Origin: Dromaius novaehollandiae
Taxonomy: Eukaryota; Chordata; Aves; Casuariiformes; Dromaiidae
Direction of reading: 5' to 3'
DNA: 64,000 nucleotides
Assembly (NCBI RefSeq): GCF_036370855.1
Contig: NC_088102.1
Location: forward strand, 41,143,835-41,207,834
Positions 48,101 through 62,400 of the stretch are shown here, piece by piece. The translations under genes and the position numbers were made by a program. Under the pieces are notes generated by a model. That model was given only the letters and a program-made list of their open reading frames with translations. It ran no database searches and was not told the origin of the DNA. Position 1 is the first letter of the stretch, and each line of letters starts with the position of its first letter.

Positions 48101-50286
48101 TGCGGGGGGTGTGTGTGTGTGTCTTTTTTTTTTTGTGTGTGTGAAAAAGTTTGAAGTAGTGATACCAAGATGGTATACCCCCCAGGCTTCAGATTGTAGA
48201 GGAACATCAGCTGATAGGCACATAGTCTGAAAAGAAATATAAGTTGTGTTCTTCCAAATAAAATGTTTTGGCAGTACATCTTGGCAGCTTTTTCTTTGCC
48301 CATTCGGTTTAAAAATTGAAGAAAGACAGAAAGGAGGTGTGTATTTAAGCTTATTGTTTCTAAAGAACAGAGTGTTCCTCTTTATTAAGTTGTATAAAAT
48401 TGAATAAAATAAGTTTTTATTGGATTGTTGGAGGAATGCTTGCATTTGCTACCTTGTTTCTTCCACCATCTTTGACCTTGTATCTGGGGTGTTTATCTTT
48501 TCTGGTGGAAAGTTGATGAATGTCATTTTGGGGGCCATTAAGGAACACAGTCACCTTGAACCTCTTGTAACTGTCTTTAAAAAGAAGCAAAAGTAAAAGT
48601 AGATTTCCTGATACGCTTAAAAAAATTTTTTTTCTCATGTTCTTCTGATGTTCAGATTTGTCTTTGATTGAGATATGCTATAGAGTCATATATGCATTCT
48701 TATACTTCTTGAATAAATACTTTCTAGACCTCAAAGGTATTACCAGCAAATATGCTTGGGCTTCCGTTTCCTATCAATGTTTCGAGTCTGTGTGGGAGTA
48801 AAGTTTTGCTGCATGATTGTCTTGCAATTTTTGAGCTCTTTTAAATGTGTCTACTAACATGGTAGAGTACTGATTCTAGCTCTTCTAGTATTTAAGAGTT
48901 TTGTTAACTGCTCACTCTTGTGTGTGTATGGAAGGCACATCTGTCTCCAGCAAAGCTTTTGTTTCCTGTTTCTTTCATGTTCGGTGCCAGGAAGCTGGGG
49001 AAAGTATCTTCCAGTATATAAGTCTATTTCATGTATCAGAATTTCGTTTATCATAACTTTTTCTTTTCTCAAGGCCTTCTGCCTTGGTTTTGACTTGTGA
49101 TTGCCTGTTTCAAAAACAGTTGTGATGAAGATATGGTACTGTAGGTTATAATGCAGGCTGTACAGCCCTTTGAGAAACCCAGATGTTTGCTTAGATAGCT
49201 AGCTGGACTCCTGTCATCTGTGATACTGTGTCTTTGTGATTGGTATCCACATAATTGAGTATGTCTGAAGTTCCTCTCATACTTCTTCACTGCAGTGCAA
49301 ATGTACCCGTAGGCTCATTACAAAATACTGATATGCCGTGTGTTTTCACAAGCATAAATGTGAAGATTTAGCTTATGTGTTACCTTCAGCAGTAGTGTTC
49401 ATGAGTAGTGCTCCATTTAGTTTCGAGAACTGAGAGGGTCAACCCTTTTTAAAGGCTTGACCATATAAGGGTGATGAGATAACATTGGGAGAAAGAATAT
49501 ATGCCTTATTAGTTTTGTTAAGAGTGCTCTAATTTTTTCTTATCAGCTGGTGTCTGTTACAGTGTTAGTAGTATGTACATGACAATAACCATCTATCTGA
49601 TGAGCAAATTATAAAATGTTCCTTACTGTCCGTATTAGCATATCAAGCCTCAGCTCATCAACTATTGGACAAGTTGAGCTAGGAGACACAGGAACTGGGA
49701 AGTTAAAAATAGACCGGAGAACCTTTCTCCAAGCTTTTAACTGTCTCTGGGCTGGAATTTGGGCACTTCTGCAATGGCTTTATTATTAAATACAATTCCC
49801 ATCAATGTTGAGGATCAGGATGTCCCAATTTCTTCTCTCATTATTTCATTCTGCATCTATTTTGTGAGTGATCATTTCTTGTACAAGAGAACTACTTGGC
49901 TTACTGAAAAGTCTATTCCAAGGTTACTTCTGTTCTCAGATAATGAGGAAAAAAGCTTTATTTTTAAAGAAACTCATTGACTACAAACAGTTTAATTCAT
50001 GTTCTTTGTGAAACATTGATATGAGAGGTCAGTTGTAGTTTTGTTTTTCTGTTCATTCTGAAACACTTTGACGGAAGTGTTATTTTTCGTTGTGAAAGAA
50101 GACATCTACTATATGCGTGACTTAATGCTCAGCCGGCTAAAGGGGAGATAAAGTAGTTTCAGTTTGTAGTTGAATGTCCATTTAAATATTTAAAATCATT
50201 GCAGATGTTTATCGGTTATGCTGCTTTTGTAATTCACGTTTGGGAACTGACTAGTGCAATGTTTCCTTTTTCTATCTTTTTAATAG

Positions 50287-50407
50287 ATTGCAACTGTAAG
50301 AATGTCTTTTCCACCTCATTTGAATCGCCCTCCTATGGGAATCCCAACGCTTCCCCCTGGTATTCCACCTCCACAGTTTCCTGGCTTTCCTCCACCCGTG
50401 CCTCCTG
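50287..50407 (+). CDS. RBM25: RBM25 exon with start codon
   Basis: The acceptor AG is at 50285-50286, with 15 nt of 5' UTR and the ATG at 50302-50304. It encodes the proline-rich N terminus (LPPGIPPPQFPGFPPPVPPG) and ends in phase 1 before GTAAGT. Confidence 0.95.
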
Positions 50408-53400
50408 GTAAGTTATGTTAGTACATGGAGCTGTTGTAGAAAGAAATTATCCTTTGTTGATCTAAACTGTATTATTTACAAAAGTTACTCTGTCTTAATG
50501 TATTTCAGTAACACTAATTCATGTACATTAAAATGAGTTTCTAGTTTTCCCACAGACATCTGTCATGTGAGCAAGCTCCTTTAGTGTCTACCTTTATGTT
50601 GCTTATATGTGACCAGAAATGAAAGGCATTAGAGACAATATGTGACTATGCGTCTGCCCTTTCTTTCAAAACTGAAGCTGGATAGTAATTTTTGCTAATG
50701 TTTGTTATTCTAAGTATCACTGCTTTGACAGCAGACTGCGATTTTCAGTTCCTTTCAAATAGGCCATTACAGCCTTTGGAAACACTTGGTACGCTGAGCA
50801 TTTGTGGTGTGAAAATACAGGAGCAACTTGCAGAGAATCTTCAACTTGGATAGTTGCTAGCTGAGTACAGTCACTCTTTTAAATATGAATTAAAAAATGT
50901 AAACAAAATTTTTTTTTTTTGTTCTTGTGTTAGATACTTCCTGTGAGGCACGCAACAGTTCTAGGATCCTTTATTACCATTAAACATGATAAATGTGGGA
51001 GAATGAGTTAGCCCCATAATGGAATGTTCTGTTGAAGCTTGTGGGTTCCGTGTTCAGTTCTCAGTCTTATTGTGGCATACATTTTTTTAAATCTGTCTGG
51101 AGGCTTAGCAGATATTTTGGACTTCATAATGAACAAACAGGATCTCTAATATGAAAAGTCTGACACATTTTGGTTTAATATGGCAGTCAAATACGGATAG
51201 AATCTTAAATGAAGCAAAATACACTCTGCAAAACTTTTCCTCCCTCGAGTTCTACCTGAATGTTGTTACAGTTTTATATATTAATGGGGCCTGGAGACAA
51301 TACAGTTACTTTCCTTTTGTTTCATGTGGGATATCTGTGTCCTTTTCCATTTTATAGCACATCGGACCCTCTGAATTCCATCTTCCGCTGTCTTATGTAT
51401 GGATTAGTAGTGTTTATTGTGAACTTGCTATTGCTTCGCTTCCAGATACTATTAATAAATAAAACTGAAAAAATACGGTTCATACCTAAGAAATGCCTTA
51501 GTACGTCAGATCAGCAGTCTGTCTAGCCTGATGTTGTATCTTGGCAGCAGGAATAGAAGATGATATTAAAGGCGAGCATGTACACCTGGCTGCTTTCTGA
51601 GTCTGTTTCTTCATACAGCTACAGTTTCCACAATTGATATGTTAGGGATTTTAGAGAATACAGTCTTTCATATTTCCTTTATCTGTTTCTGGACCTGTCA
51701 TTCATTGATATTTTTTGATCCTTTTTGAACCTGCTGATACTGTTTGTCTCCCCAGTCTCCTCTGGCATCAAATTCCAGAACTTTATTGCCCACTGTATAA
51801 AGTACTGCTTTCATATGTCTGTCTTTAAAATCATTTCCTACTAGTTTCAGTGAGTGTGCCCCAGTTCTAATGCTGTGGAAATTTGGTGGATTGCATTCTG
51901 TGGTTCTGTAGACCTTGCTCCATGCCTCGTGAACCTTTGCATTGAAGTGGAGTCTTTACTTCTAAGGCAGCTGCTTTGTCACTTGAATCACATAGTTACT
52001 CTTTTCTAAGGCTGCAGGTTCTTCTTGGGTTGCAGAGATCAGATCTGTGTGCAATAGTCAAGACTATGGGCATCTAGTATACCAAGGTTTTGTATAGTAG
52101 TAGCTTATATGTGCACTGCTATATACGTAGAACTATATATGTATAGCAATACCTTTCCTGATCGTGCCCAACATCTCATTCAATTTCCTGGCTTCTACTT
52201 CCTGTTGGGTTGATAGTTTCAGAGACCGCTAGTGTCTTTACTGAGTTGTAACTTTCAAGTCCAAGTTCAGCATCATGATAATTATAGATGTGTTCAGAGG
52301 AATCTCTGAAAACTAGCTCCGTTGGGCATGGCATGTGTTCTGTCTTTGTACTGTTCCTTTGCTTTGATCTGACTGTGCACACCATTGCCTCGCAGAGCTA
52401 CACCATCAGAGTCTTGTCTTGGAGTAGTTCTTCCAGCCTGTGAGATAGCGTGGGGCATTAAAACTGAGAGCAGGGAAAAACTTCCTTTGCAATAAGTACA
52501 CCCCTTTTGGTTCTCTGCTGGAACAGGTTGGAGGGGCAGGAGGTAGTATGACTTTAATATGAAGGTACCGAGAAAGAGGATTTAGTGATGGAGGAGATAA
52601 ATGATGAAATCAAGGCAAAAATGTGGTGGATGTGGAGAAAGGTGGAGTGGGGTATGGGAGAGGGTGTCTGAGGGGGAATGTTGTTTTGGGACTAAGGGTG
52701 AGAGAAAAGCAGGGAACGAGCCCAGGAATAGTAGGTTGTAGAAGTTTGGTCAGAATAATGGATACAGCAGTAAGGGATAAGAAGAACGGAAGAATCAAAA
52801 GGGAATGGTTGAGAGTGAAAGATGGAGAAAGTTTATATAGAACAAAGAAGGAGATTTTAGATCCCCAGAGGATATTTCTCTGAAGAACATGAGATTGACT
52901 TCCGTGTTCTTGAGTGTCAGTTTTTTTTACAGACCAGCAAGTAGCTGTGAGATCCAGTCACTTAATATCTTTATCCCTCTCTAGCAGTTGGCATGCAAAG
53001 AATAACAGCCTTTATTATGACCAGATATTAGTTCACATGATAGTACTTAAGGCTGCCAGTGAATTTGGTAGTGAAAAGAGTGCATGGTTTCACCTGATTA
53101 ACTATTGTTTTAAATTAAGTTTTAAAGACTGCAAAGCCAAGTGTTTAGCAGGTATGAAGCTTCTAGATTGAGGTTTTCTACGTGACCCATATTAAGCTAT
53201 TTTGTAAATAGTGTGAAACTGGCTGGCATTCTTTATAGGGTCTTGGCCCCAAACTGTATGCAGAATGGATTGCATTATGAGAATTGAGCAATTCAGGAGT
53301 GAGGTTGTAGAACTTTGGCTGCTTTTGCTCTCTATTTATGGAATTCCCAGCCTCATTCATCACACAACTATCTTTTAAGCAGAATGATCTGAATGTACTT

Positions 53401-56400
53401 TGTTCTTCAGAAGCACAAATTTATTTTCAAAGAAACTAAAATGAGAACTTGATAAAAGGGACTAGAGAACATGATAAAAGGGACTAGAACTCACTTGGTG
53501 TCTAGTGTACTTCAGCTATCATTGAATGCTTAGGAATTACTGGTAATATTCAATACTATGAAATTCTTATTTGACCAGAATTGCTTTCTGGTTTGGAAGT
53601 CATGTCTGCAATTGGTTAATTTATATTCATTAGTAATCTTAATAGGGCAGTTTAATATGAAACGTATCTTGTCTTTCTCAGGGACCCCTATGATTCCTGT
53701 ACCAATGGGCATTATGGCTCCTGCTCCAACTGTAAGTGTTATACTGGGGATGAAATGATAGGAAAATAAAATGGAGAGTAAAACTTTCATACTTCTTAGT
53801 AGATGTCAGAATAGTATTTTTGTGTTTTGCTGTGTTTCATCCGAATTCATATTATGAAGGAAAATGCTTAGTTTTGAATGCAGCTATTCTAATACTATGC
53901 TAATTTCTGACTTGGACAAAGCTTGAAAACATGTCTGGACTTGCTAGCTGCAGTACTGAAGCAGTTACTGTTTTTCTTCATAAAGATCTACTTCTCTCAA
54001 ATACAGTGATTTAAGTAATGGTACCTTGTGGTCATACGTGGTCTTGGTACGCAGTATGGTTAGGTTCCAAATCTCTTCTTTCAAGATTGCTGACCCAGCA
54101 GAGTGCTCTGGAGGCATCACCTAATCCAGGTTTATAAAGGCGTTGTGCTGCACTGTTGGTTTGGCTAGAAAGGTGTGTGTTGACCAGCTTACAAACAAAT
54201 CCTCTTTGACCATATTGTATGGGAAGGAAGATTTTCATGCAATACACACCTTCAGAAGAACATATGAAAGAAAGATCTTCTAGTTCATCTTTCTGATTGG
54301 AAAGAAGATTTCCAATTTATGATAATAAACAGGCTCTTTAGAGGTTGCTTCTTGGCTTCAAGGTGAATTACCATTTTTATGATTTTACATGAGTGAAATC
54401 TTCCCAAAATATTAAATTTTGAACAGCTCACATTCTGTTACACAAGAATATGCTCACGGTAACCAGTGGTTTTTAAGACCAAGATGGAACAAATACGTTA
54501 TTCACAGTCCCAAAAGTTATTTTTATTAAAAAGTGATGCTTTTAGAAAGAACTTTGAGAAAAGAGATTAAAGTGCATAGGTACAGTCAGGCGGTAGGTGG
54601 AAGGAGAGGTACAGCAAACTGGAGCAGATCATCATGCCTGTCTCTGTATGGTCTATTTTACAAATGGTTGCTTCTTAACCAAAGCAAGAGGCTATTATAA
54701 TGGGTTGTATATTGATTAAGTAAAGCAATAGTGTTTATTCACTCTGTGAAGGCTTTGAGACTTGTCATGAGTCCTTTGAGGCCTTTTATTTGAGTGAGAG
54801 TTACTTTTCTATTTGCAGTTTGCTTTTTTAAGAATCCGGTACCTTGTTAGGTGAGGTACTTCAGCTTTTCATGAGTCAAATGTCTAATGTGTGCTGACCG
54901 TCATACCTTCAGTAGCAATGGTCATGGGGATTTTTCTTTTTTTTCTGCCTTACTTTGCCAGAAAATGGCCGTCTCTTTTGTACTGTGTAAAGTGTTAAAA
55001 TCTGAGCCATTTATGATGTCTCACTCCATAAGCCTAACTAATGCTCATATGAAAATTTAATTCTGAAATGCAATTCCCAACTCTTTTGTCTTAAGGATTT
55101 AAATCCATAATGTATTTCTTACAGCTATGGAAAAAGAAAAAAAAAAAAAACTTTTTTTTATAACCTCTCCTCTTTCTAGGTGTTAGTTCCTACCACAGTG
55201 TCTATGGTTGGAAAACATTTGGGAGCCAGAAAAGAACATCCTGGCTTAAAGAACAAAGAAAATGATGAAAACAGCGGCCCCACTACCACCGTTTTTGTAG
55301 GCAACATTTCTGAGAAGGCCTCGGACATGCTCATACGGCAGCTTCTAGCAGTAAGTGCATTGGACTGCTTGTTAAATTTTTATTGTTGTCTGGTGAATAA
55401 AGTAATGACTGCTAACAAATAATGTATTGAAACTAAAGGTAGAGTTAGTTCCACTCACTGCAATAGTAGTCCATTAGGTTTGAGTTTTAAGTCAGTAAGT
55501 ATTTGGAGAGCACATTTTTTTTTTTTTTTTTTTTTAAGCTGTATATGTCGTTGGACATATATACGTTATTTCTAGCAGTGTTTACCCTTTTCATATCTGT
55601 TTCTTTACAACAGTAATTGCAAGTAGTTAAGATTTTTTTAATGCTTTGAACACAATACATAATATTTAATAATTATTTATCTTTAATGCAGAAATGCGGC
55701 TTAGTTTTGAGTTGGAAGAGAGTACAGGGAGCATCTGGAAAACTTCAAGGTAAATGTTCACACTTTTCATGATCTCTGTTCAGACTCTTGTTTTTATTAC
55801 TTGGCAGCTTCTCAAATATGTGTTTGAGGCATTTTTATCCTAATACTTTACAGATTAAGTAAGACAGGTATTGTATACAATACTTAACTGCTACATACTT
55901 CCTAGTAAAGAGTTAGTATCTTAGTATCTTCTGTCCTTGGAATCAAGAAAGAAATAGAGGGGGGGGGGAAAAAAAAAAAAGAAAAATTCAATCAGAATGT
56001 TTCTTGGGGGCTCAACTTTCTGTTCTGAGATAAAGTCAAAGGTTTACAGACCATCCCCGAGAGAGATTTACTAGTCTGGACTTACTCTCTAGAGGAGGAG
56101 GTTTGCAACACTGTTAGGCATTCTATTCCTTTATCATATATTATGCTTAATTGCTAAGGAGGTTTTCCTGATATCTAGCCTAATTTATCTTCTCTCCCTT
56201 TCCCCAAATTGAACTGATCTTCTTCCTTCCCCCACCCCCACCTTGGTCTTTCTTCAGTGGATACAGGAAACATTTTGATTACTATTCTTTGCTGCTGTAG
56301 GTTGGTTAGATTGTCTCTTGCTTTTAACCATTTTCTTCAAATTTTTTTCATATCATGCCTTTTATTTTTTCTTCCTCTTAAGGTCCTTTTTCCATTTATT

Positions 56401-59400
56401 TACATCTTTCTTTAACTGTTGTGAAGAACCCAGTTTGAAACATCCTTCTAGTTTAACAATGAACTACTGATTGACATCCTTAGTCTTCAGATAATTGCAT
56501 CTCCACTGTGCCTTCATACAGACTGCATTTCCTTAGTTTAGAAAGTCATGTCAAAAGCCTTACTAACAGAGTGTATGCTTCATTCTATTCACTGGGCCAT
56601 TAATCATGTCAAAGATTAATGCAGTGAATGATCTTTTTGACTGTCTTTATGATGTGTATTCCTGGGTCAAAAAAATCCGAAGTGCTATGTTCGAAGTTTA
56701 ATGATTCAAAACACTTATTTTGTTTAAAAAAAAAAAAACTGAAGAGCATTGACCCTCTTATATTTCATTTCAATCATCTATTTTAGCCTTTGGTTTTTGT
56801 GAGTACAAAGAACCAGAATCCACACTACGAGCGCTGAGACTACTCCATGACCTCCAGATTGGAGAGAAGAAGCTGCTAGTCAAAGTTGATGCAAAGACAA
56901 AGGCTCAGCTAGATGAATGGAAAGCAAAGAAAAAGGCCTCTAATGGGGTATGTATATAATGTGTGACTTGTATTATTTTGGCATTGTGACTTACTTGCCA
57001 GATCAGATTGTAAACAGATCTTTTAGATCCTGTTCTTATCTCTTCCCTTAATTCACTTCAGGATTTTGCAAAAATCACATTAATGAGTCTGAAGATACAC
57101 TGAAAGCCAGTGAAGTATAAGCTCCCGATTTGCGAGCGCTCTAGAAAACTTATACCATGTTGACTACAATGCTTGAGTAAACCTACTCATAGCTATTTAA
57201 AATTGATTAACCATGTAGCTATTTTATGTAAATTTACACAGCAATGTAAATCTATGTAAGTGTGGTTTATGTTGGATTTAGTGCACAAGCTATCTCCATT
57301 TAACTAACTTTTAAAATCATGATGATAGTTTAATCTGTTGCAGACTTCTCCGTAAACTGCAACGGAATCTCTAGAATGAATTTTGTAATCCATTCTGAAG
57401 TTTAGTAACACGTGCCATACCTTAAGATTCTGTTACTTCATCTTTGTTCAGGAACTCTTAAAAGTTCATGAACTTGAATAATTATTACTGTGACAGACAC
57501 TGCAAATTCTCTATCTGAAGAGAATCAGGGTTTCTCCCCTTCCCCCCATCCCCCATGGCCTTCTCTGCCTTTCATTACTATGTTCTAGAATTAGATCATT
57601 CTATGTAGTTATCAGACAGTGGACAATTTACAGGCAGATCCCACCTTTGGTGGATGGGGAAATATACTATTTTTGTATCCTCCTTTTCTAAAGATAAGGG
57701 CCAGATATTGGTCACTGTTTATCTGCTAATTCTTAACTATTTTTTATGATTATTATATGTTCTGGAATAATTACAGGAATTTGGTGTGTCAAACTGTAGT
57801 GGGATACAAAAATACTGAACTGCAGAATATGCATTGAAATGAATTTTATCATTTTTTTTGCTAAAATGGTGTATCTCACTTTGCAGTCCAGTTGTTGGGT
57901 TTGCTCTTTAACTATTTGAAAGTCGTGCACATACCTGGAGATATTTACTGCTTAAAACAATTACTTTGTGAAATGAAAGTGAAAATAGGCTCTTAAAGCT
58001 ACAGAAAATGTAGTGGGAACACAAACTTTCATTTTCTTTTATTTAACTGGGACTAGAGGCATAATGATGACTAGAAGCATTTAACACATTTTTGACTGCC
58101 TGTCCAGCATATGGGATTAAATGCAATGGCTCAGTAAAGCAGAATACTAACTACATGAGTTTTTAATGGAGTAATACATTATCCCCTAACCTAGATTAGG
58201 GGAAAAAGGTTTCATTTGCCTGCCCCTTCCATTCTAGGCTTCCCTATTTCTTGTTGGTGTCACTTGTAATATCCATGCTTCACAGCTGGGACTGTAATCA
58301 AGGTTAAAGTAGCAATGAAGTTCTTGGACCTCTCTCATGCATTTTGTTTTCTGTGAGCTCCTTTGGGTTGTTGAGGATGGATATAGTAAAGCAGCAGGTG
58401 CTGTTTGCGTCTTTGAAGTTGCATTTTGGCAAAGATGACAATAGATGCCTATTCCACTCAAACATAGGGTGAGATTAGCTCCAAATGTCTATTTGTTGGT
58501 GGTGGTGCAAAGAAAGTCTGTGAGCTGCTGAGGAATTTTTATCAAGCCTATTTTATCATACTGCTGTGGTTCCTTTCAGTTAACCCGTTCATACCATCAC
58601 CGGTGTTCTGGTGCCACTCAGATCCCAAGGTTGCAGCTCTTTCCTTAATCTTTTTATTAAGAAGTCAAACGTATGCTACAAAGCAATTTCTTATAGAAAC
58701 ACACCAAGCAAACCTTTATCTAATTAGATCCTCTCCCTGATCACTTCTTCTCCCTGGACCTCTTCAATTCCATTCCCTGTCACTGCCTTCTAGCTCTTTT
58801 CAGCCTGCTCTTCCTTGGCCTGGCAGCCTCTTCAGCTCCAACTGAATCCTCCCTTCCCCCTCATTCTTAGCTGCTGCTCCATCAGACCCTTCCCTCCCCC
58901 TCACTCCACCCACCACCTATCGCTTGACGGGATACCCAGCTGGATTCTCAGGTGAGATTCCATTTTTTTAAAGGATGGAGGGGATTGAGAAGTGGGCAAA
59001 CTTACTTAGTATGCAGATCATTGTTATCCTTTCATATAATGGTTAGTGAAATGCACTTTGTGTTTGTTCCCCTTCCTCACTACAACACTGAAAGGGGCAA
59101 AAAGGTGAGAGGAACTGTGAAGTAATTGATCAACAATAATAAGAAAATGTTTGCTGTGCGAGAAAAACTTTCTCTAACAATGTTTCTTTTAATATAGTTC
59201 TCCCTTTATATGTTGCAGCTTTAAAATTAGAGGTAGGCATTTGTATTGCATGGCACTAAAGTAGTAGGCTGTGAAGAACTGCTGTTGAAATGACTTAAAG
59301 CTCTGGAGGAAAGATGGCAGAAACTTTTGACCAACACTTGGATTATAGTGGTTGCCTTTCTATGAACATGTGTTTTCTTTCTCTTTTCCTGTCTACCACC

Positions 59401-62400
59401 TTAACCACCATGTATCTGTTCTGCTTAATTACACAATCCTACAGTTGCTCTCTGTGGTGATTCCACATGTAAAACTGTGTGGTCCTCTTGTCTCTGTTAG
59501 CGTGAAGAGATCTGAGTAATACAGCGCGGTTGATAGCTATTTGTAGGTTATTAGTAAATGCTAGAGGCGTATAAATGTGATGATCAAAGATGGACTTTTG
59601 AAGTAAAACTAATATTCTCAATTTGTTGATTTCTCTTCCTTTGCCATTTTTCCCTTAGAACTCCAGACCAGAGACAGCAAATGATGACGATGAAGCACTG
59701 GATGAGGAAACAAAGAGAAGAGATCAGATAATTAAAGGGGCCATTGAAGTCTTAATACGAGAATATTCCAGCGAGCTCAATGCCCCCTCCCAGGAATCTG
59801 ACTCTCACCCCAGGAAGAAGAAAAAGGAAAAGAAGGAGGACGTATGTGTTTTGATTTTGGACAAAACAGATTTTTCTTCAACTCACCTTATATAATGGCC
59901 AAACCTTGTGCAAATACTATAAACTTAAACTTCTGATGAGAAAACAAATCAACAAGCATTGATGTCAGCAGCAGTTTCATGTTTTAAGCTGAAATCTAGT
60001 CAGTTATAGACACTTTCCCTTCAGGACGGTTTAGGGATCTAAGCACCTAGACTTCTTGGAGCAACAGGTTTGAATCTGGGCAGGTTTGAATCAACCTTTC
60101 ATCCCTCTGAAGGCAGAAATGCTGAATTCAGTGAAGTTTAATCAGTGTGTGTGTCTGTGTGTGCGTGTGTGTGTGCGCGCATGTAGGTTTTTCAGACGAG
60201 GTCTTTAAAAACAGCTGAAAAGAGTTCCTACATACCTTGCATTGGCACTGAAAGATGCCAGGGCATTTTTGTAATGGCAGGGATTTGCTCTGGTGATTTT
60301 TGACAAAATTCTTCCTCTCCTTGCTTATAGTATGCATTCTTGCAGTGCGCCTTGATCCAACTGGTTGCTTCTGCTATCTCTCCAAATGTGGATGCACTTC
60401 AGTAGTTGTATATGTGTATACTTAAACTTTTGAGGAATCTTTGAGGGATGAAAGGTGTGTTCTAATCTTACTACTTTACAAAATCACTTTTACACAGACA
60501 TCAGTTTGGCTGTGTTTGATCAGCTGGTTTTCCTATATTGTGTAATGCAAAAAAAAAAAAAAAAAAAAAAAAGGCAGAAATGAATGTTCTGGTGCAGACC
60601 TGCTTCTATGGATGACCTTTTTAATGCATTAAAACAAATTCTGGAGAAGAGGGAGTAAGAATGAGCAAACTCAGACTTAGCTTTTCCAACCAAGTTTCTA
60701 ACCATGGGCTTTCACCTGCCATTCCTCACCTAATATGCAAGAGATTGGAGAATTGTTTGACCAAGATTTTTACCCACTTAAGTCTTCTGCAAAGTAGCTA
60801 TTCCGAGGCAATAATGCAGTTTCAACTACTCATGGGGTGTAAGTGTGGTGCAAGAAGCAACATCTCCTTCAGGGAGTGAGTACATCTCCCCCACAACATT
60901 GTTAGCCATGGTTAACCTGAGGTATGAGAGCGCTGAGCTGAGAATTTGTTTCTTTCCTCTCCCTTCCTTTGGGAGAAGATGCTTTTTTGGATGAGAATTT
61001 AAGAATGAGTCACTGTCTAATGCTATGAGCTGTATTTCTTTTTTCTTAATACAAGCATTGTAACAATGTTTATTGTGCTGTGGGTACATATATATGACCA
61101 TGAATAATGACAGGTAGCTCAAACTGTAAGAGGCCATCACAGTCTTGAAAGAGCTGAGCGCTGAGTATGTCACTGGGATGGAGGGATTCTGCTAGCTCTG
61201 TGTGATCTAGAATTAGACCAATCTGAGCTAGTCAAGTAGACAAATATGCTCTTTTAAATACATAGCACTTGTGGGCTGAAATTACACCCCATCCTTCCTT
61301 CCCTAGTGGGGAGGAGGAAAAGAAACTTGAAGGTTGCCATCTTTGGCCTGTGTGGATAGAGGTGGGAGTGAAGAGGTGGTCCTAGCTCATTACTCTCTTG
61401 ACCTTAAAGGAGAGGGGAGAGAAGGACTGTTGGGTGGGGGGGGAGGGGGAAAGGGAAGATGGATGCAGATATTTGTGTGGGGGGTGGGATTTGTTCCCTA
61501 AAGGGTTTGGGGTGAAGAAGGCTCTAGCTGGTGTTAGCAGCTGAGTCTGTTACTAGTTCTTCTGGATGAAGGCGTGACTGATGTGGGGGAAAATGTGGGG
61601 GGGGGAAATGAGAGTGAGTGGAATCTGTTTTTTTCGTTTTTGTTTTTTCTTCTTCAATTTCAAGCATGGGGGAACCTCGCTAATTCGCATTAACTACTAG
61701 GATACCCAAGGTGCAATTTACCAAATTTTGCGAATTAGCGAGTAAATAAAATCAAGACTTACGCACCACAAATATATTGATTGTTCATTTTGGCAAGTGT
61801 AGCTTAGTCTTATTTATGACATTATCATAGTGTACTAATATCCTGTAGTATACTTTGTAATTCGGTGAAGTCTTATTAATATGAGACCTCACTATATATT
61901 TCAATAGTTCAGAGAAGGGAGAATTAGCGAGGTTCTTCTGTAATTTTGTTGAATCAAAGAAATGAGATCACAGCAATACAATATTGCTTTATAGTGCAAA
62001 CATACAAAACATTGTTTTTCAGAGTAGTGTGCAATCTATTTTTAAAAAAAAAAATCTCCGTGGATTTTTCCGCAGATTTTCCGCAGATTTCCAGTGGCCC
62101 CACTGATACCTTATCCACTCATCACCAAGGTTCGTTTACATTGTAGGCTTTGACAATGACTATGTTTACTGCTAGTTGCCAGATTTGTGACTCTTGTCCA
62201 TCTGATTTTTTTTTTTCACTCATTAACATCAGACTGTCAGGTTTGGTACTGCAGAAGGACTTTATTTATCTCTTACAAGACTGGTTGAAAACTTCTAACC
62301 TTCAGCTTTTCTCTTGTTCTTCTATGTCTGTACAGATGGCTCTTAATGCTTTTCCACCTGTCCCCCTTGTTTTTTAGGAGGATATAAATGCTATAGAAAT

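Larger units (their letters stand above)
43022..50286 (+). other. RBM25: RBM25 intron 1 (7.3 kb)
   Basis: Intron between the noncoding first exon and the start-codon exon. It holds an orphan exon-like ORF at 44366-44462, an 18-bp palindrome at 45170-45187 and several poly(A/T) and TG tracts. No other gene is recognised. An additional noncoding RBM25 exon could hide here. Confidence 0.65.
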
